Part shown: positions 11,347-21,405 of the stretch, in pieces | Layout of the letters: the number at the start of each line of letters is the position of its first letter | Position numbering within the stretch: position 1 is the stretch's first letter | Assembly (NCBI GenBank): GCA_964017065.1 | Contig: OZ024788.1 | Coordinates: forward strand, 3,922,887-3,986,886 | Direction of reading: 5' to 3' | DNA length: 64,000 nt | Origin: Haliclona indistincta | Lineage: Eukaryota > Porifera > Demospongiae > Haplosclerida > Chalinidae | Position numbers and translations under genes: made by a program | Notes under the pieces: model-generated | What the model saw: only the letters and a program-made list of their open reading frames with translations | The model's database searches: none | Told to the model about the DNA's origin: nothing

Positions 11347-11825
11347 ATAACATAAAACCAAAGTTGTGAAGTGGTTCTGAAGTTTGCGGAGGGCTCACTT
11401 TTCAAAGTAGTGTAGACTGGGTGTGAGAACTATAAAGAACAATAGCACGACAGCACCACATTGAAATGTGTTGATAGAACCAACGAGTTTCTCAAACTAT
11501 GGGGAAAAGGGCTTGTAATTTTTACATGGTCAATATTTTGCCCGAGCTCTTACTAGAGGAAATATGAAGAATGAAAACGGCAGCAGAAGACCTCCAATGA
11601 CACTGAGAGATATTCCAATCTGACCGAGACTAAACCCAAGACCACCTTAGCATAGCAGATGATGAAAATAATCAACAACAAAAGCATACAGACATAATCA
11701 TAATGCTGTACAACTTACCATGATATCTCTCAGTAGCACACCAGAGTGGATACACCTCATCAAATGCGATAATCACGAACGAGAAGGCACAATAAGATAA
11801 CACGGACAATCTAGTGGTTCTGTCA
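9738..11825 (-). CDS. ZIFL-like MFS transporter, C-terminal half (five exons)
   Basis: Minus-strand exons at 11719-11825, 11554-11645, 11399-11496, 10773-10934 and 9738-10020 join in frame with GT-AG introns. They give about 247 aa: LSVLSYCAFSFVIIAFDEVY, then GGLGFSLGQIGISLSVIGG, FEKLVGSINTF, a segment with RLSGTLCFGALFLFINN and LGAVNGLGTTLTALFR, and the final helix FIIFGIIMLVVMVMVACLPQ plus an acidic polar tail. The FDEVYPLW and GGLGFS motifs, and the AVNGLG loop, match the second six-helix half of the ZINC INDUCED FACILITATOR-like branch of the major facilitator superfamily, membrane transporters for metal-chelate or other small solutes. The substrate here is unknown. The first half (helices 1-6) was not found upstream, where transposons begin at about 11.9 kb. 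It may be lost or lie beyond them. The intron between exons 3 and 4 is a 400-bp GA tract. Confidence 0.7.
10953..11346. repeat. (GA)n / (GGGA)n tract in a transporter intron
   Basis: About 390 bp of GA dinucleotide and GGGA tetranucleotide repeats fills the intron upstream of exon 4; read on the coding strand it is a giant polypyrimidine tract that runs straight into the splice acceptor. The plus-strand paralogue has a shorter (CT/CCCT) tract in the same intron at about 52240-52395. Long Ser-Leu-Pro or Arg-Glu-Gly frames here are artefacts. Confidence 0.9.
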
Positions 11826-11927
11826 CTGTGATGAGAAAAAAAATGCCACTGTGAAGCATACAAATTCGGCTACATAAATTTGGTAGATGACTAATAAATT
11901 CTCAGTAAATCCTCAATAAATTCTCAG
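11826..11927. other. Upstream edge of transporter fragment
   Basis: Sequence just upstream of the first recognised transporter exon. A splice acceptor (ctcatcacag) sits at the exon edge, so at least one more upstream exon is expected, but none was recognised. Confidence 0.4.
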
Positions 11928-12391
11928 TCTAGGCCAGGCTATGTGAGAATATATGGATCAGTAAATCATTTTATTGACAAGCTCTAGACCCTACTGAGCT
12001 AGTCTTGTCTCTCTGCAGTGGTGAAATGCTACTCTCATAGTGGATTTATACCTATAATGGACCCTATAGTGATGTCTCAGAGTAGAATTCAGTGAAATTG
12101 CATTCTCACTGACCTGCAAGCTATTTAGTGGTTAATAACCATTTTGAGACTGAAACACGATGATAACTAGGCACCAAAGGTGCTGATGCCTCGGTGGAAT
12201 TCCATTGTACACAGCACTGGACTAGCTACAGTAAACTCCACCTATTATACAAGCTATAGCACAATTCCTGTACAGTAACTATCCACCATTTCACAAACAC
12301 AGCAACTGCAGATCTATACAGGATTTCTGTACAGCACTGCAACAAGCTGCAATACAGCACTGTTTGCCGAATAAGCTAGTGGGTTGCAACT

Positions 12392-13817
12392 TAGCCTCGT
12401 CCCCAGGCCGAATTTTTCGCAACGCAGAAACGCAACGGAACGAAACGGCGAAAAATTGGGCCTGGTACACACTGCAAGGGTAATAGTGCGCGTGCTCAGA
12501 CCATTCCCCAGAATCTAGGGAATCCGTAATCGCTTGGATATTCTCGCTATATTAATCCGTTATACTAGTCCGTTTAGCGAATCACTTTCCGTGCTATCAT
12601 CATCAGAAAATGGAGTCTATCGAGTTTCGTACTGGTATCACGTATGCTCTCTCCTGCTTGGGAAGAGAGAATGTCACGCTAAAGCCGAAGCAGGAAGAAG
12701 CTGTTTACCATCTGTACCATGGTCAGGACGTATTTGCTTGGTTCCCTACCGGATACGGCAAGTCTCTGTGCTACCAACTAGTGCCGTTTCTCTTCGACTA
12801 TAAGCTAAATCGTACTTCTTATGGAGCTGAGCGCAGTGTCGTGCTGGTTATTTCACCGCTAGTGTCATTGATGGTCGACCAGGTAACAGGCCTTTTACAG
12901 CGAGGTGTTTCAGCAGGAATATTGAGTGGAAACAAAGGTATGTAGTTTGCCACCCTGAACTATTAATTGTGACTGTTATAAGTACAGATGTGGACAAACA
13001 GCTGCTTGCTAGTGAGAATGATGTGACTATGGGTCGTTTTTCATTACTATACACTGCTCCTGAAGCTATTCTCGGCAAGGAAGTGTGGAAGCAGCTCCTG
13101 GTTCAGCCACCTCTCTGTGATACTGTAGTCGCAGTTGCCATTGATGAGGCTCACTGTGTTTTCAAATGGTAAGTGTTTAGAGATGTTTACAGACATAACA
13201 ATGATTGTACGTAATATTATTATAGGAGTGCTGACTTCAGACCTTGTTTTGATCGCCTCCGAGAGTTGAGAGCATTCATTCCAGCTCGAACTCCTTTCTT
13301 GGCCGCAACTGCTACTGTCACTAAGCGAATGAGGGACAATGTCATCTTAAAGCTTGGAATGAGAGGGTGCTGCTTAGTGAGTGAGTCTCCAGACAGCACT
13401 ATGAATGCTTCAGCGGCAAGAAACTTTCTGTTGCATGGTCTACAGATATACTCCGAGTGTCCACTGATTGGCACAACTGGACTGTTGATCACTCTGCTCA
13501 GTCTTTCCGCAATGCCTGATCTTGAAAACAGTGCCACACTGTGTTTAGAAATTACAGATCTACTGCAGATTCTGCATAAAGCAGATGAAGCCATAACGAC
13601 TGCCACACTGTTGATCCAGCTGTTTTAATAATTGTTATTGTACCACGCGGTTGTTAATGGTATTCAGCGTTTATTAACGTATGAATAATATTATTACTTA
13701 CGCGCATTGTCGCGCAAGCGCACTATTACCCTTGCAGTGTGTACCAGGCCCAATTTTTCGCCGTTTCGTTCCGTTGCGTTTCTGCGTTGCGAAAAATTCG
13801 GCCTGGGGACGAGGCTA
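12392..13817. mobile_element. 1.43-kb element with 9-bp duplication carrying a helicase fragment
   Basis: The ends read TAGCCTCGTCCCCAGGCCG and the reverse complement, with inverted repeats of about 100 bp (12392-12493 and 13715-13817). The flanks are the perfect 9-bp repeat gttgcaact (12383-12391 and 13818-13826). A neighbouring tandem unit at about 14360-14385 has gttgcaact only once with no insert, which is the empty site. The length of the duplication fits Mutator-like elements, and the cargo is a RecQ-type helicase fragment rather than a transposase, as in gene-capturing Pack-MULEs. Classification is inference. Confidence 0.85.
12610..13628 (+). CDS. RecQ-like helicase, N-terminal half, inside a transposon
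   Basis: Three exons join in frame: 12610-12937, 12988-13168 and 13226-13628. The product (about 303 aa) has the Q-motif region LKPKQEEAVYHL, Walker A in FPTGYGKSLCYQ, motif Ia in VISPLVSLMVDQV, motif II in IDEAHCVFKW, the RecQ-typical DFRPCFDRL, and motif III in FLAATATVTKRM. RecQ enzymes are 3'-5' DNA helicases. Motifs IV-VI, the second RecA fold, the zinc-binding and winged-helix parts are absent. After about residue 220 the sequence no longer looks like RecQ, so the protein ends in unrelated tail. It cannot be a complete helicase, but the frame and splice sites are intact. ATP binding is possible; unwinding is not expected. Confidence 0.75.
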
Positions 13818-14754
13818 GTTGCAACTATGCAATCAGAAGCCTAGCAGTGCTAACCACATGGAATTCAGTTGGGCGTGCCTATAATCAACACAGCACGTGA
13901 GCGCTGGTTGCTAGCTAGCTAGCTTGCCGCTGCTTAGCGATAGCACGATTGATTTCTCAGCACTCACTGTACTACCTTGAGTAAAGAATTGTCTTACAAG
14001 CTGTGAAGAAGACTATAGTAGACAGCTTTATCTTCAGCGAAGTCCCACAATGCTGAGCGAGTCCAGCAATGCCATTCAAGGTAACCGAAGCTTTGGAACC
14101 AAAAGTCTATCAATTCAATTCCGAGGCAACACAGAGTTGAACATGTATTGCAAGTATCAGCGCTTAGTTTTCAGCCGACGCGGAGTTCTGCCTGCGGACA
14201 GAATGAATGAATATACAAGCTATAGCACAATTCCTGTACAGTAACTATCCACCATTCCACAAACACAGCAACTGCAGATGCACCTATACAGGATTTCTGT
14301 ACAGCAATGAAGAGCGCTGCAACAAGCTGCAATACAGCACTGTTTGCAGAATAAGCTGTAGTGGGTTGCAACTATGCAATCAGAAGCCTAGCAGTGCTAA
14401 CCACATGGAATTCAGTTGGGCGTGCCTATAATCAACATAGCACGTGAGCGCTGGTTGCTAGCTTGCTGGAGCTGGCGCTGCTTAGCGATAGCACGATTGA
14501 TTTCTCAGCACTCACTGTACTACCTTGAGTAAAGAATTGTCTTACAAGCTGTGAAGAAGACTATAGTAGACAGCTTTATCTTCAGCGAAGTCCCACAATG
14601 CTGAGCGAGTCCAGCAATGCCATTCAAGGTAATGAAGCTTTGGAACCAAAAGTCTATCAATTCAATTCCGAGGCAACACAGAGTTGAACATGTATTGCAA
14701 GTATCAGCGCTTAGTTTTCAGCCGACGCGGAGTTCTGCCTGCGGACAGAATGAA

Positions 14755-15451
14755 TGAAGCACCTAAGGTGCAGATGCCTCGGTGGAATGACATTATATCC
14801 ACAAACACAACTATCCACCATTCCACAAACACAGCAACTGCAGATGCATGCATACAGGATTTCTGTACAGCAATCACAATGCAGTGCTTTAGTTATGCAA
14901 TCAGAAGCCAATCATGCCGTGCTGACCACAATTCAACTGGGCGTGTCTACAATGTTAATTACAGCACACGCATACCACTAGCGAGATAGCTTCCATAGCT
15001 TGCTTACACGATTTCTCTGGACCTGCGCTGCTACCCTGTAGCAAAATTCTAACGTATCAGCTTCTAGGCAGTCAACTGTGGATAGCTTTGCCTTTGGAGA
15101 AGTCCAGATCATCAGCAACGGTAAACAAAGTAAGCAACTCACGCCATAACTTTGGAACTAAGCTTCGTGTAAAGCTTTCACATATTCACAACCGAGATAA
15201 TATCGAGTTCTACCTGTATTGCAAGTTTCAGAGCTTACCTTTCAGCGTGCGCCGCAAAAATGGTGTAACAGACAGACAGACAGACAGACAACGCGATTAC
15301 AGTATGCCTCGTGGCTCCGCCCACCGAGGCATAATGAATGACAAACCGACGAACTACTGTATGCCTCGTGGCTCCGCCCACCGAGGCATAATGAATGAAT
15401 GACAAAACGACGAACTACTGTATGCCTCGTGGCTCCGCCCACCGAGGCATA
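14755..15451 (+). repeat. Palindrome-tailed repeat, family 1
   Basis: The unit starts with GCACCTAAGGTGCAGATGCC and ends with a (GACA)n microsatellite at about 15271-15290, followed by three copies of a hairpin TGCCTCGTGGCTCCGCCC plus ACCGAGGCA at 15303-15333, 15360-15390 and 15421-15451. The repeats are spaced 57-61 bp. The 5' motif GATGCCTCGGTGG is the inverse of the 3' hairpin arm. A microsatellite followed by a terminal hairpin resembles Helitron-type non-autonomous elements, which is inference. Confidence 0.6.
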
Positions 15452-15475
15452 ACAAGTTGTCAATCACAGTGCAAT

Positions 15476-16950
15476 TGCAACATAGTATGGTTGTCTTTAT
15501 GATCACTTGTCGGCTTTACATGCCGTAATACACACCCATCCGATGGTAGTATGGAAAAAAAAGAATCAAAAATGGTTATTAATCATGGGTATGGTACTAC
15601 TATTGTAAATAGCTTGCAGGTCGGTGAGAATGCAATTTCACTGAATTCTACTCTGAGACATCACTATAGGGTCCATTATAGGTATAAATCCACTATGAGA
15701 GTAGCATTTCACCACTGCAGAGAGACAAGACTAGCTCAGTAGGGTCTAGAGCTTGTCAATAAAATGATTTACTGATCCATATATTCTCACATAGCCTGGC
15801 CTAGTCTACTACTGTAGAATGTACATGTCAGGCGAGCTCTATATAGACCCTCGTTTTAGTACTAGTGGAATATCAGGCTTTTCCTGCCGTGGCATCAGGT
15901 TAGCAACAGCATGCGCAGTGAAATACATACACTCATAGTGCACCTACGACCATAATGAGCGGCTGCAGGCCCGGGCATGCCCGGGCTGGCTTGGCTAGCT
16001 GAAATATTAATGCGCGAGCGCAACGTATATAACGTGCATTTTTCAAGGCTAAATAGGCTTGTAGTAACGAGACTTATCTTCGAACCTGTGAGACCAAGTA
16101 GATGAGCTCGTTTTTCGCTTCGCAGAAAGTCACGAGAGCTAAAATAATGAAACCACACCCTATATGAATATCATTAACGCAAAATTTTAGCGTCGCGCAA
16201 GCGCGCCGCTAAAACGAGCCCGGGCTACTTCAAATTCCTGCAGCCGCCTATGCCTACGACTGTAGAATGAACAGGCGAGCTCCAGACCCTAGTTTTAGTG
16301 GAATCTATCCCTGCAGTGGCACCAGGCTGGCAACAGCAGTGAAATACATACTCTCATAGTGCACATACGACTGTAGAATGAACAGACGAGCTCCAGACCC
16401 TCGTTTTAGTGGAATCTCTCCCTGCAGTGGCACCAGGCTGGCAACAGCAGTGAAATACATACTCTCATACTGCACCTACGACTGTAGAATGTCCAGACCC
16501 TAGTTTCAATGGAATCTCTCCCAACAGGCTGGCAACAGAAGTGAAATATATGCTCTTATAGTGCACCTATACGACTGTAGAATGTACAGGCGAGCTCTAG
16601 ACGACCCTAGTTTTAGTGGAAGGCAACAGCAGTGAAATACATATTCTTATAGTGCACCTAGTACTACTGTAGAACGCACCGGCAAGCACTACGAGACCCT
16701 AGTTTTAGAGAAAGATCACTCCGCAGTATAGTAACATACCCACAGTTTGTGTGTTTTTAAGAGTACTGTAATAATATTATTATGTTTGAATATTGACAAC
16801 TTGTTCATCTGTTCAATGATTATTGACAAGAAAGCAGCAATCGATGATTTTGTTTCAGTTACTAATCAGTTGCAACATAGTATGGTTGTCTGAATGATCA
16901 CTTGGGAGCTTTACGTGCATGCCATAACACACTGCACACATCTGATGGTA
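15476..16950. repeat. Direct repeats around a 110-bp satellite block
   Basis: TGCAACATAGTATGGTTGTC and about 60 following bases occur at 15476-15553 and again at 16871-16950. Between them, about 15808-16720, five to six diverged units of 90-120 bp repeat the pattern CTGTAGAATG, GCGAGCTC, GACCCT(A/C)GTTTTAG, GGCAACAGCAGTGAAATAC and ATAGTGCACCTA. The first unit is split by a MITE. Confidence 0.6.
15952..16253. mobile_element. 302-bp MITE with 8-bp target duplication
   Basis: Flanks are cctacgac at 15944-15951 and 16254-16261. The other satellite units contain this octamer once, so they show the empty state. The ends read CATAATGAGCGGCTGCAGG and, inverted, CATAGGCGGCTGCAGG. An 8-bp duplication suggests the hAT group, though the end sequence is not a classic one. 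No coding content. Confidence 0.7.
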
Positions 16951-17576
16951 GTATCTGTTGACAGCTCCTGTGTTGTGAAAAGAGGAATAATCATTTTATG
17001 TAGACCTATCTCCTAATACCATAACAGTTGATTTTCATCTCACTTCGAATAGCGTCAGCATGCGTGTGTGGCTAGTGTATAGTCATGCTCACGACAACCA
17101 TGCACATACTCACGCTATTCGAATTGAATGAAATCATGACAAAATTAATAATAACACAACAATCAAAGTATGGCCATCAGTGGATGCAAAAAATGCAAAC
17201 TATAAGACACATTGTCAACTCTTTACAATTAAGGTACATCGACATTACAGTGTGTGATGGGAGTAGTAATCACTGAGTGTGCGATAGAGCATAAAAAGTA
17301 CTTGGTGAGTGATAAAGTCAATGAGTTACTGGACGAGTGCTACAGAGTAGTGTGGGTGATAGAGACACACAAAACATGATACAAAGTGCATAGAAATCTT
17401 GTCTTACAATAATTATTGAGACTGTCATCACCACCACAGCAACTCATGCATTGTATCAGTGAATGATTGACTTGCTAGCACATCTGAGGTAATGTAAGAA
17501 ATTGTGTGTATATGATGCAATAGGTGTATGAGAGATATAACTCTTATTGACCGTCAATAATCGGCAGTGTCGTATT
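16951..17576. other. No gene recognised
   Basis: AT-rich sequence before the assembly gap. A weak inverted pair (CGAATAGCGTCAGCATGCG and the complement near 17105-17122) is present. No coding signal was recognised. Confidence 0.4.
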
Positions 17577-17776
17577 NNNNNNNNNNNNNNNNNNNNNNNN
17601 NNNNNNNNNNNNNNNNNNNNNNNNNNNNNNNNNNNNNNNNNNNNNNNNNNNNNNNNNNNNNNNNNNNNNNNNNNNNNNNNNNNNNNNNNNNNNNNNNNNN
17701 NNNNNNNNNNNNNNNNNNNNNNNNNNNNNNNNNNNNNNNNNNNNNNNNNNNNNNNNNNNNNNNNNNNNNNNNNNNN
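17577..17776. other. Assembly gap (200 N)
   Basis: A run of exactly 200 N. Reading frames that span it are meaningless. Its right edge, CCGAAACTGTGTGACA, is repeated in inverted orientation at about 19474-19489, the start of a MULE transposase remnant, so a repeat probably caused the gap. Confidence 0.95.
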
Positions 17777-18054
17777 CCGAAACTGTGTGACAAGGTATTT
17801 TGATTACTCAGAAGAGGCGTGTGAGGAATGGATGAAAAATTTGCTTGTCAGAATGTTAGTGACGACTCTGTTATGTAACTTTTGCCCACAAGCATGTGCC
17901 CATAGCTGCATGGGAGAAAGAAAAATTTAATTTCCAATAATACCAGGGTTGACGGCTCTCAATGTCTCGCCATTTCTCATCAAAACTAGCCTCTGCAAGA
18001 ATGAACACAATAATAATGTGATACAATTAATACATGTATAGACATGTAAAACAG

Positions 18055-18098
<44 letters not shown>

Positions 18099-18113
18099 TG
18101 TGTGTGTGTGTGT
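18055..18113. repeat. (GTGC)n then (TG)n microsatellite
   Basis: About a dozen GCGT units run into a TG tract. No function is implied. The surrounding 17777-18490 has no recognised gene. Confidence 0.9.
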
Positions 18114-18489
18114 ATGTTCGCAATGCGTATCTCAGCAACCGCTTGCTACTAAGCGCTGAAATTAGCAACACAGGTAGATCTCAGTAGTTTATGAAAAAGA
18201 AATTTGGCAGAATTGCGATTAAAGGCTTTGTTTTCGAGTTATGGCGTGATTTGCTCGCCTGGACTGCCATTGCTCGCGTTCTGGCTTCCTTCAGAGACAG
18301 TACTGTCCACAGCTGGCTACATCGCGCTTGATATATGACAGTGCAGCTCATATGACTCCATAAGCAGCAATGAAACTTGCAAGCGAAAGCGTCTTCAGAC
18401 TCATCTTGCTCGTCGAGTGAGCCTGAGCGAGCAAGCGTTATGCAGGTCAGTCTTCAGTAAACAGCTTGTATTTTTATTACAACAGCTTG

Positions 18490-19092
18490 TACAATGCATT
18501 TTAGCTACATGTACTCTATGCTGCTACAATCCATGGTTCTGCTGCTTGCATGCAACCATAGTTCTGCTGCTTGCATGCTTCCATGGTTCTGCTTCTTAGA
18601 TGCTTCAGTTCTGCTGCTTGCATGCTTCAGTTCTGCTGCTTGCATGCTTCAGTTCTGCTGCTTGGATGCTTCAGTTCTGCTGCTTTCATGCTTCAGTTCT
18701 ACTGCTTGCATGCTTCAGTTCTGCTGCTTGCATGCTTCAGTTCTGCTGCTTGCATGCTTCCATGGTTCTGCTGCTTCCATGCTTCTATATATAGTTCTGC
18801 TGCTTCCATGCTACAATGGTTCTGATGCTTGCATGCTACCGTGGTTCTGCTGCTTGCATGCTTCCATAGTTCTGCTGCTTGCATGCTAGCATGGTTCTGC
18901 TGCTTGCATGCTAATATGGCAATGCTGCTTGCATGCTTTCATAGTTCTGGTGCTTGCATGTTCAAGTTCCATGATACTGTTTTGATGCTTCCATGGATCT
19001 ACTGCATGCATACGTGCTGTCATATTATGCATCTGCTAATTGCATGCTAGCATACATGCTACTGCACTGAGGCATCTGCACCTTTGGTGCTT
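18490..19092 (-). repeat. 25-bp minisatellite and conserved flank, copy 2
   Basis: About 18 variants of TTCTGCTGCTTGCATGCTTC occur between 18535 and 18965, with unit lengths from 21 bp to about 26 bp. They are followed by the same flank as at 3000-3115 (CTGCTAATTGCATGCTAGC and the end CTGAGGCATCTGCACC). Frames rich in Cys, Leu and His are by-products. Confidence 0.75.
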
Positions 19093-19139
19093 TATTGCAT
19101 ATGCAAGGTGTTTTAAGTATCTCAGTCAGAACATCAGAA

Positions 19140-19489
19140 GGTGAAACTTCATAAGCACCTTTGTCATGTAGTGACCCAAAGTTCCCATGCTTGTGCTCTG
19201 TGAAATTAGTCACAGAGTAATCGGAAACAGGACGGAAATAGACTCCCAATAGCTCCTAGCTCGACACTATCCGTCATAAAGAACTATGGAGACCAATTGC
19301 TATTCCACCCTTGTAGACCCTCTGAGACAAGTTCTTGGCTTTCATATTGAGGAATTATGGTAGCTACAACCCTTCCACTCCCAATAGATGTTTTCACAGT
19401 GACAAAGAAGCACGAAAAGCCATATTTGGGTACAATAGATGCTGTCCTTCATCATAATCACATACCCTGTCACACAGTTTCGGAGTGAG
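19140..19489 (-). pseudogene. MULE-type transposase fragment
   Basis: The minus strand reads, with one frame change and stops, MMKDSIYCTQ, then GFSCFFVTVKTSIGSGRVVA, IIPQYESQELVSEGLQGWN, FFMTDSVELGAIGSLFPS and LLCD-stop-FHRAQAWE. The FMTD aspartate and the C-D-F-H-R-x-Q-A-W block are hallmarks of Mutator-like transposase cores as found in animal elements and related ZSWIM proteins. At least two in-frame stops and one frameshift show it is dead. It shows that MULE-type machinery existed in this genome and could have moved the 9-bp-TSD elements nearby. Confidence 0.65.
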
Positions 19490-19556
19490 AAACAGTAACA
19501 CTTAATTCGGAGATCACTGACACACTGTGATCATATACTTAAGCAAATTAATGCTG

Positions 19557-19682
19557 TAGATTCACATGTTTCTCTGCTTCAGTTGAGCGAATGGTAGACA
19601 TTGGTAGGTCTAGTTCAAAGCCCACTATTTTCCACTTGTCAGGAATTGCTGATGCTACATTCTCCAGGAAGAGGCCGGTGAA
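19557..19682 (-). pseudogene. Death-domain N-terminal fragment
   Basis: The minus strand encodes LFLENVASAIPDKWKIVGFE, then LDLPMSTIRS and EAEKHVNLQ. It is the first half of the family Death domain, and it ends at almost the same place where the fragment at 5002-5183 begins. No UBL modules accompany it. Confidence 0.7.
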
Positions 19683-19689
19683 TAGATAG

Positions 19690-21095
19690 CCCTTGTTGCT
19701 CAACAAGATGATGTGGATTGAGCAGATGATGCATGGGAAGCTTTTGGGTGGATTTTATAAGCTAGTGTACCAGTAGTAAGCGTATGGTAGACACGGGTAG
19801 ATGCAAGTACCTTGTGGGCAAGTCTTCACCACAATTATAGGTACTTGTCAGTGCAGTTATATTAATAAAATAAAATGTGCACACCGGTACTTTGTGTCTA
19901 AGAGGTGCAGTCCTTCATACAATAGTATACACTCTGCTACTATGCTGGTTAGTGACTTTCCTGTACTGTAGTAACAACCAACAAACTGACTAACCAATTT
20001 CTCCTGTCCTCTTCCCTCCCTCTCTCCCAACCAACCGACCGGCCGAAAAAAGAATCATGTCCAATGGTGCCATTTTTTCGCTATCCAAAAGATAATACCC
20101 ATGCATTGCCATTAATGGAATAAAGTCCAATATGGTGCCGTTGCTCTCACACCGGAATACAACATTCCTTTGTCGCCATTGATGGTAAGTGCTTGTGCAA
20201 TTTAGCTATCTGCATGTCTCTGTACTATATCATAGAATGTTACCATTAGACCCGAACAAAGGATTCCTATTTACATCGAGGATGCCTGGAGTCTTTTACT
20301 CAGCAAAATAGTTGTATGAATTTCATTAATTTTAACAATAATTTATTTATTAGGTTGTGATAGATTCTTTGTAATTAGCACACTGTAGGACCCACTAGTG
20401 TCTCTGTCATCCTTTAGCCTTTGCTGATTCTATATTGTATCATCATTCATCTTATCCTCTCTGTATCCCGATGTATCCTGTAATCTGATTATTAATACGC
20501 TACCAATCTGCAACTTTAATGTCTCTTCTTGTGCGTTCATCTTTATCACAAATCATCTCAATTTCAGGTCTCACTTACACGAGAATTTTACTGAGTCACT
20601 GGATAAAGTAAGTTTCCTTTTGTACCTCTGTCCTCCATACACTTGCACGAATAAGAATTTTCAGTAATATTGACTGAAGAGATTCAACCAGTTCAAGTAT
20701 CATGTTTCTTTGAAATTCTTTCATTTTCAGATTCACTGCATCCTATTAACCACACTGCTACACTGCCTACTGTCGATGGTATGATAGTTACTGGATGTCT
20801 TTCTTAGTATAGATCAGAGGTGTTTGCTAATTTTGTTAATCTCATGGTTTATTGTATGTGTGATTGTGTAACTGACATCAATCATTAATTCCACTGTTGC
20901 AATCATTAGAGATACTAAAACTCAAATTCACAATAATAAAATAGATGTAGCTCTAGTCATATCAGTTTTGCTGAAAAGGGTACTATAATACTATCTTAAA
21001 ATCAGTTTGTGCATGTGCATCATAGTAGTACCAATCTGGTGGTTATGTGAGATTCATTAAAATCGCGCGCGCTTCGTTCCTCCCTCTCTCAATAG
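19690..21095. other. No gene recognised
   Basis: About 1.4 kb without a recognised protein domain or clear repeat boundary. A few candidate splice sites exist (for example around 20570-20610 and 20740-20780) but the intervening frames are too short to support. Confidence 0.4.
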
Positions 21096-21405
21096 TTATA
21101 AGCGCTAAAGAATGCAATTATTATTGATTGCCCATAAACTTGCATCCGGAGTAGTTTAAGCCCCACCTCCTAGCAAGTTCTAAACCATCGCCATACATTT
21201 CGAGCGTTTTTTATGCGCTGCAAACTTACACTGTTCTGGCCGTATCTTCTAAAACAGCGCTACTAAGTAAAACTAGAATCATCAGGCTATCACATGGTAC
21301 TGTAGGAGCAAAGCAGAAACCGTTAACGAGTAAGAGCTCTATAGCGACGGCAGAGAAGACCACGTAAGTTGTTCTTGGCCGAGTTCTTGGCATTCTAGCA
21401 TGTGT

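Larger units (their letters stand above)
12171..14757 (+). repeat. Tandem array of about 0.55-kb units
   Basis: The unit at 13818-14208 repeats at 14366-14757 with near identity, and the intervening 14208-14365 matches 12240-12391. So three or so units of about 549 bp lie in tandem, the first one split by the RecQ element. Each unit starts near a GCACC...GATGCCTCGGTGG motif or its remnant. Diverged fourth unit follows at 14755-15270. An inverted relative of that part lies at 36830-37140. Short frames inside show no known domain. Confidence 0.65.
11928..15808. repeat. 3.9-kb composite with 200-bp inverted arms
   Basis: About 11928-12127 and 15605-15808 are inverted copies of each other (for example GGCCAGGCTATGTGAG and CTCACATAGCCTGGCC). 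Between them lie tandem 0.55-kb units, the RecQ-carrying element and a palindromic tail. The arrangement may be one composite mobile unit or two flanking repeats in opposite orientation. Confidence 0.55.

Noticed and set aside
10769..11405. Long Ser-Leu-Pro and Arg-Glu-Gly reading frames
   Set aside because: They are translations of a GA/CT simple repeat in an intron. Only the 10773-10934 part of one of them is a real exon.
16252..16720. CRISPR or regulatory array of 110-bp units
   Set aside because: Units are diverged along their whole length with no constant repeat plus unique spacer; satellite-like.
17547..17930. Reading frames through the N run
   Set aside because: They exist only because N was translated as unknown; the sequence is missing.
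18535..18889. Cys/Leu-rich protein of 131 codons
   Set aside because: It is the translation of the 25-bp minisatellite, open in all three frames for the same reason.
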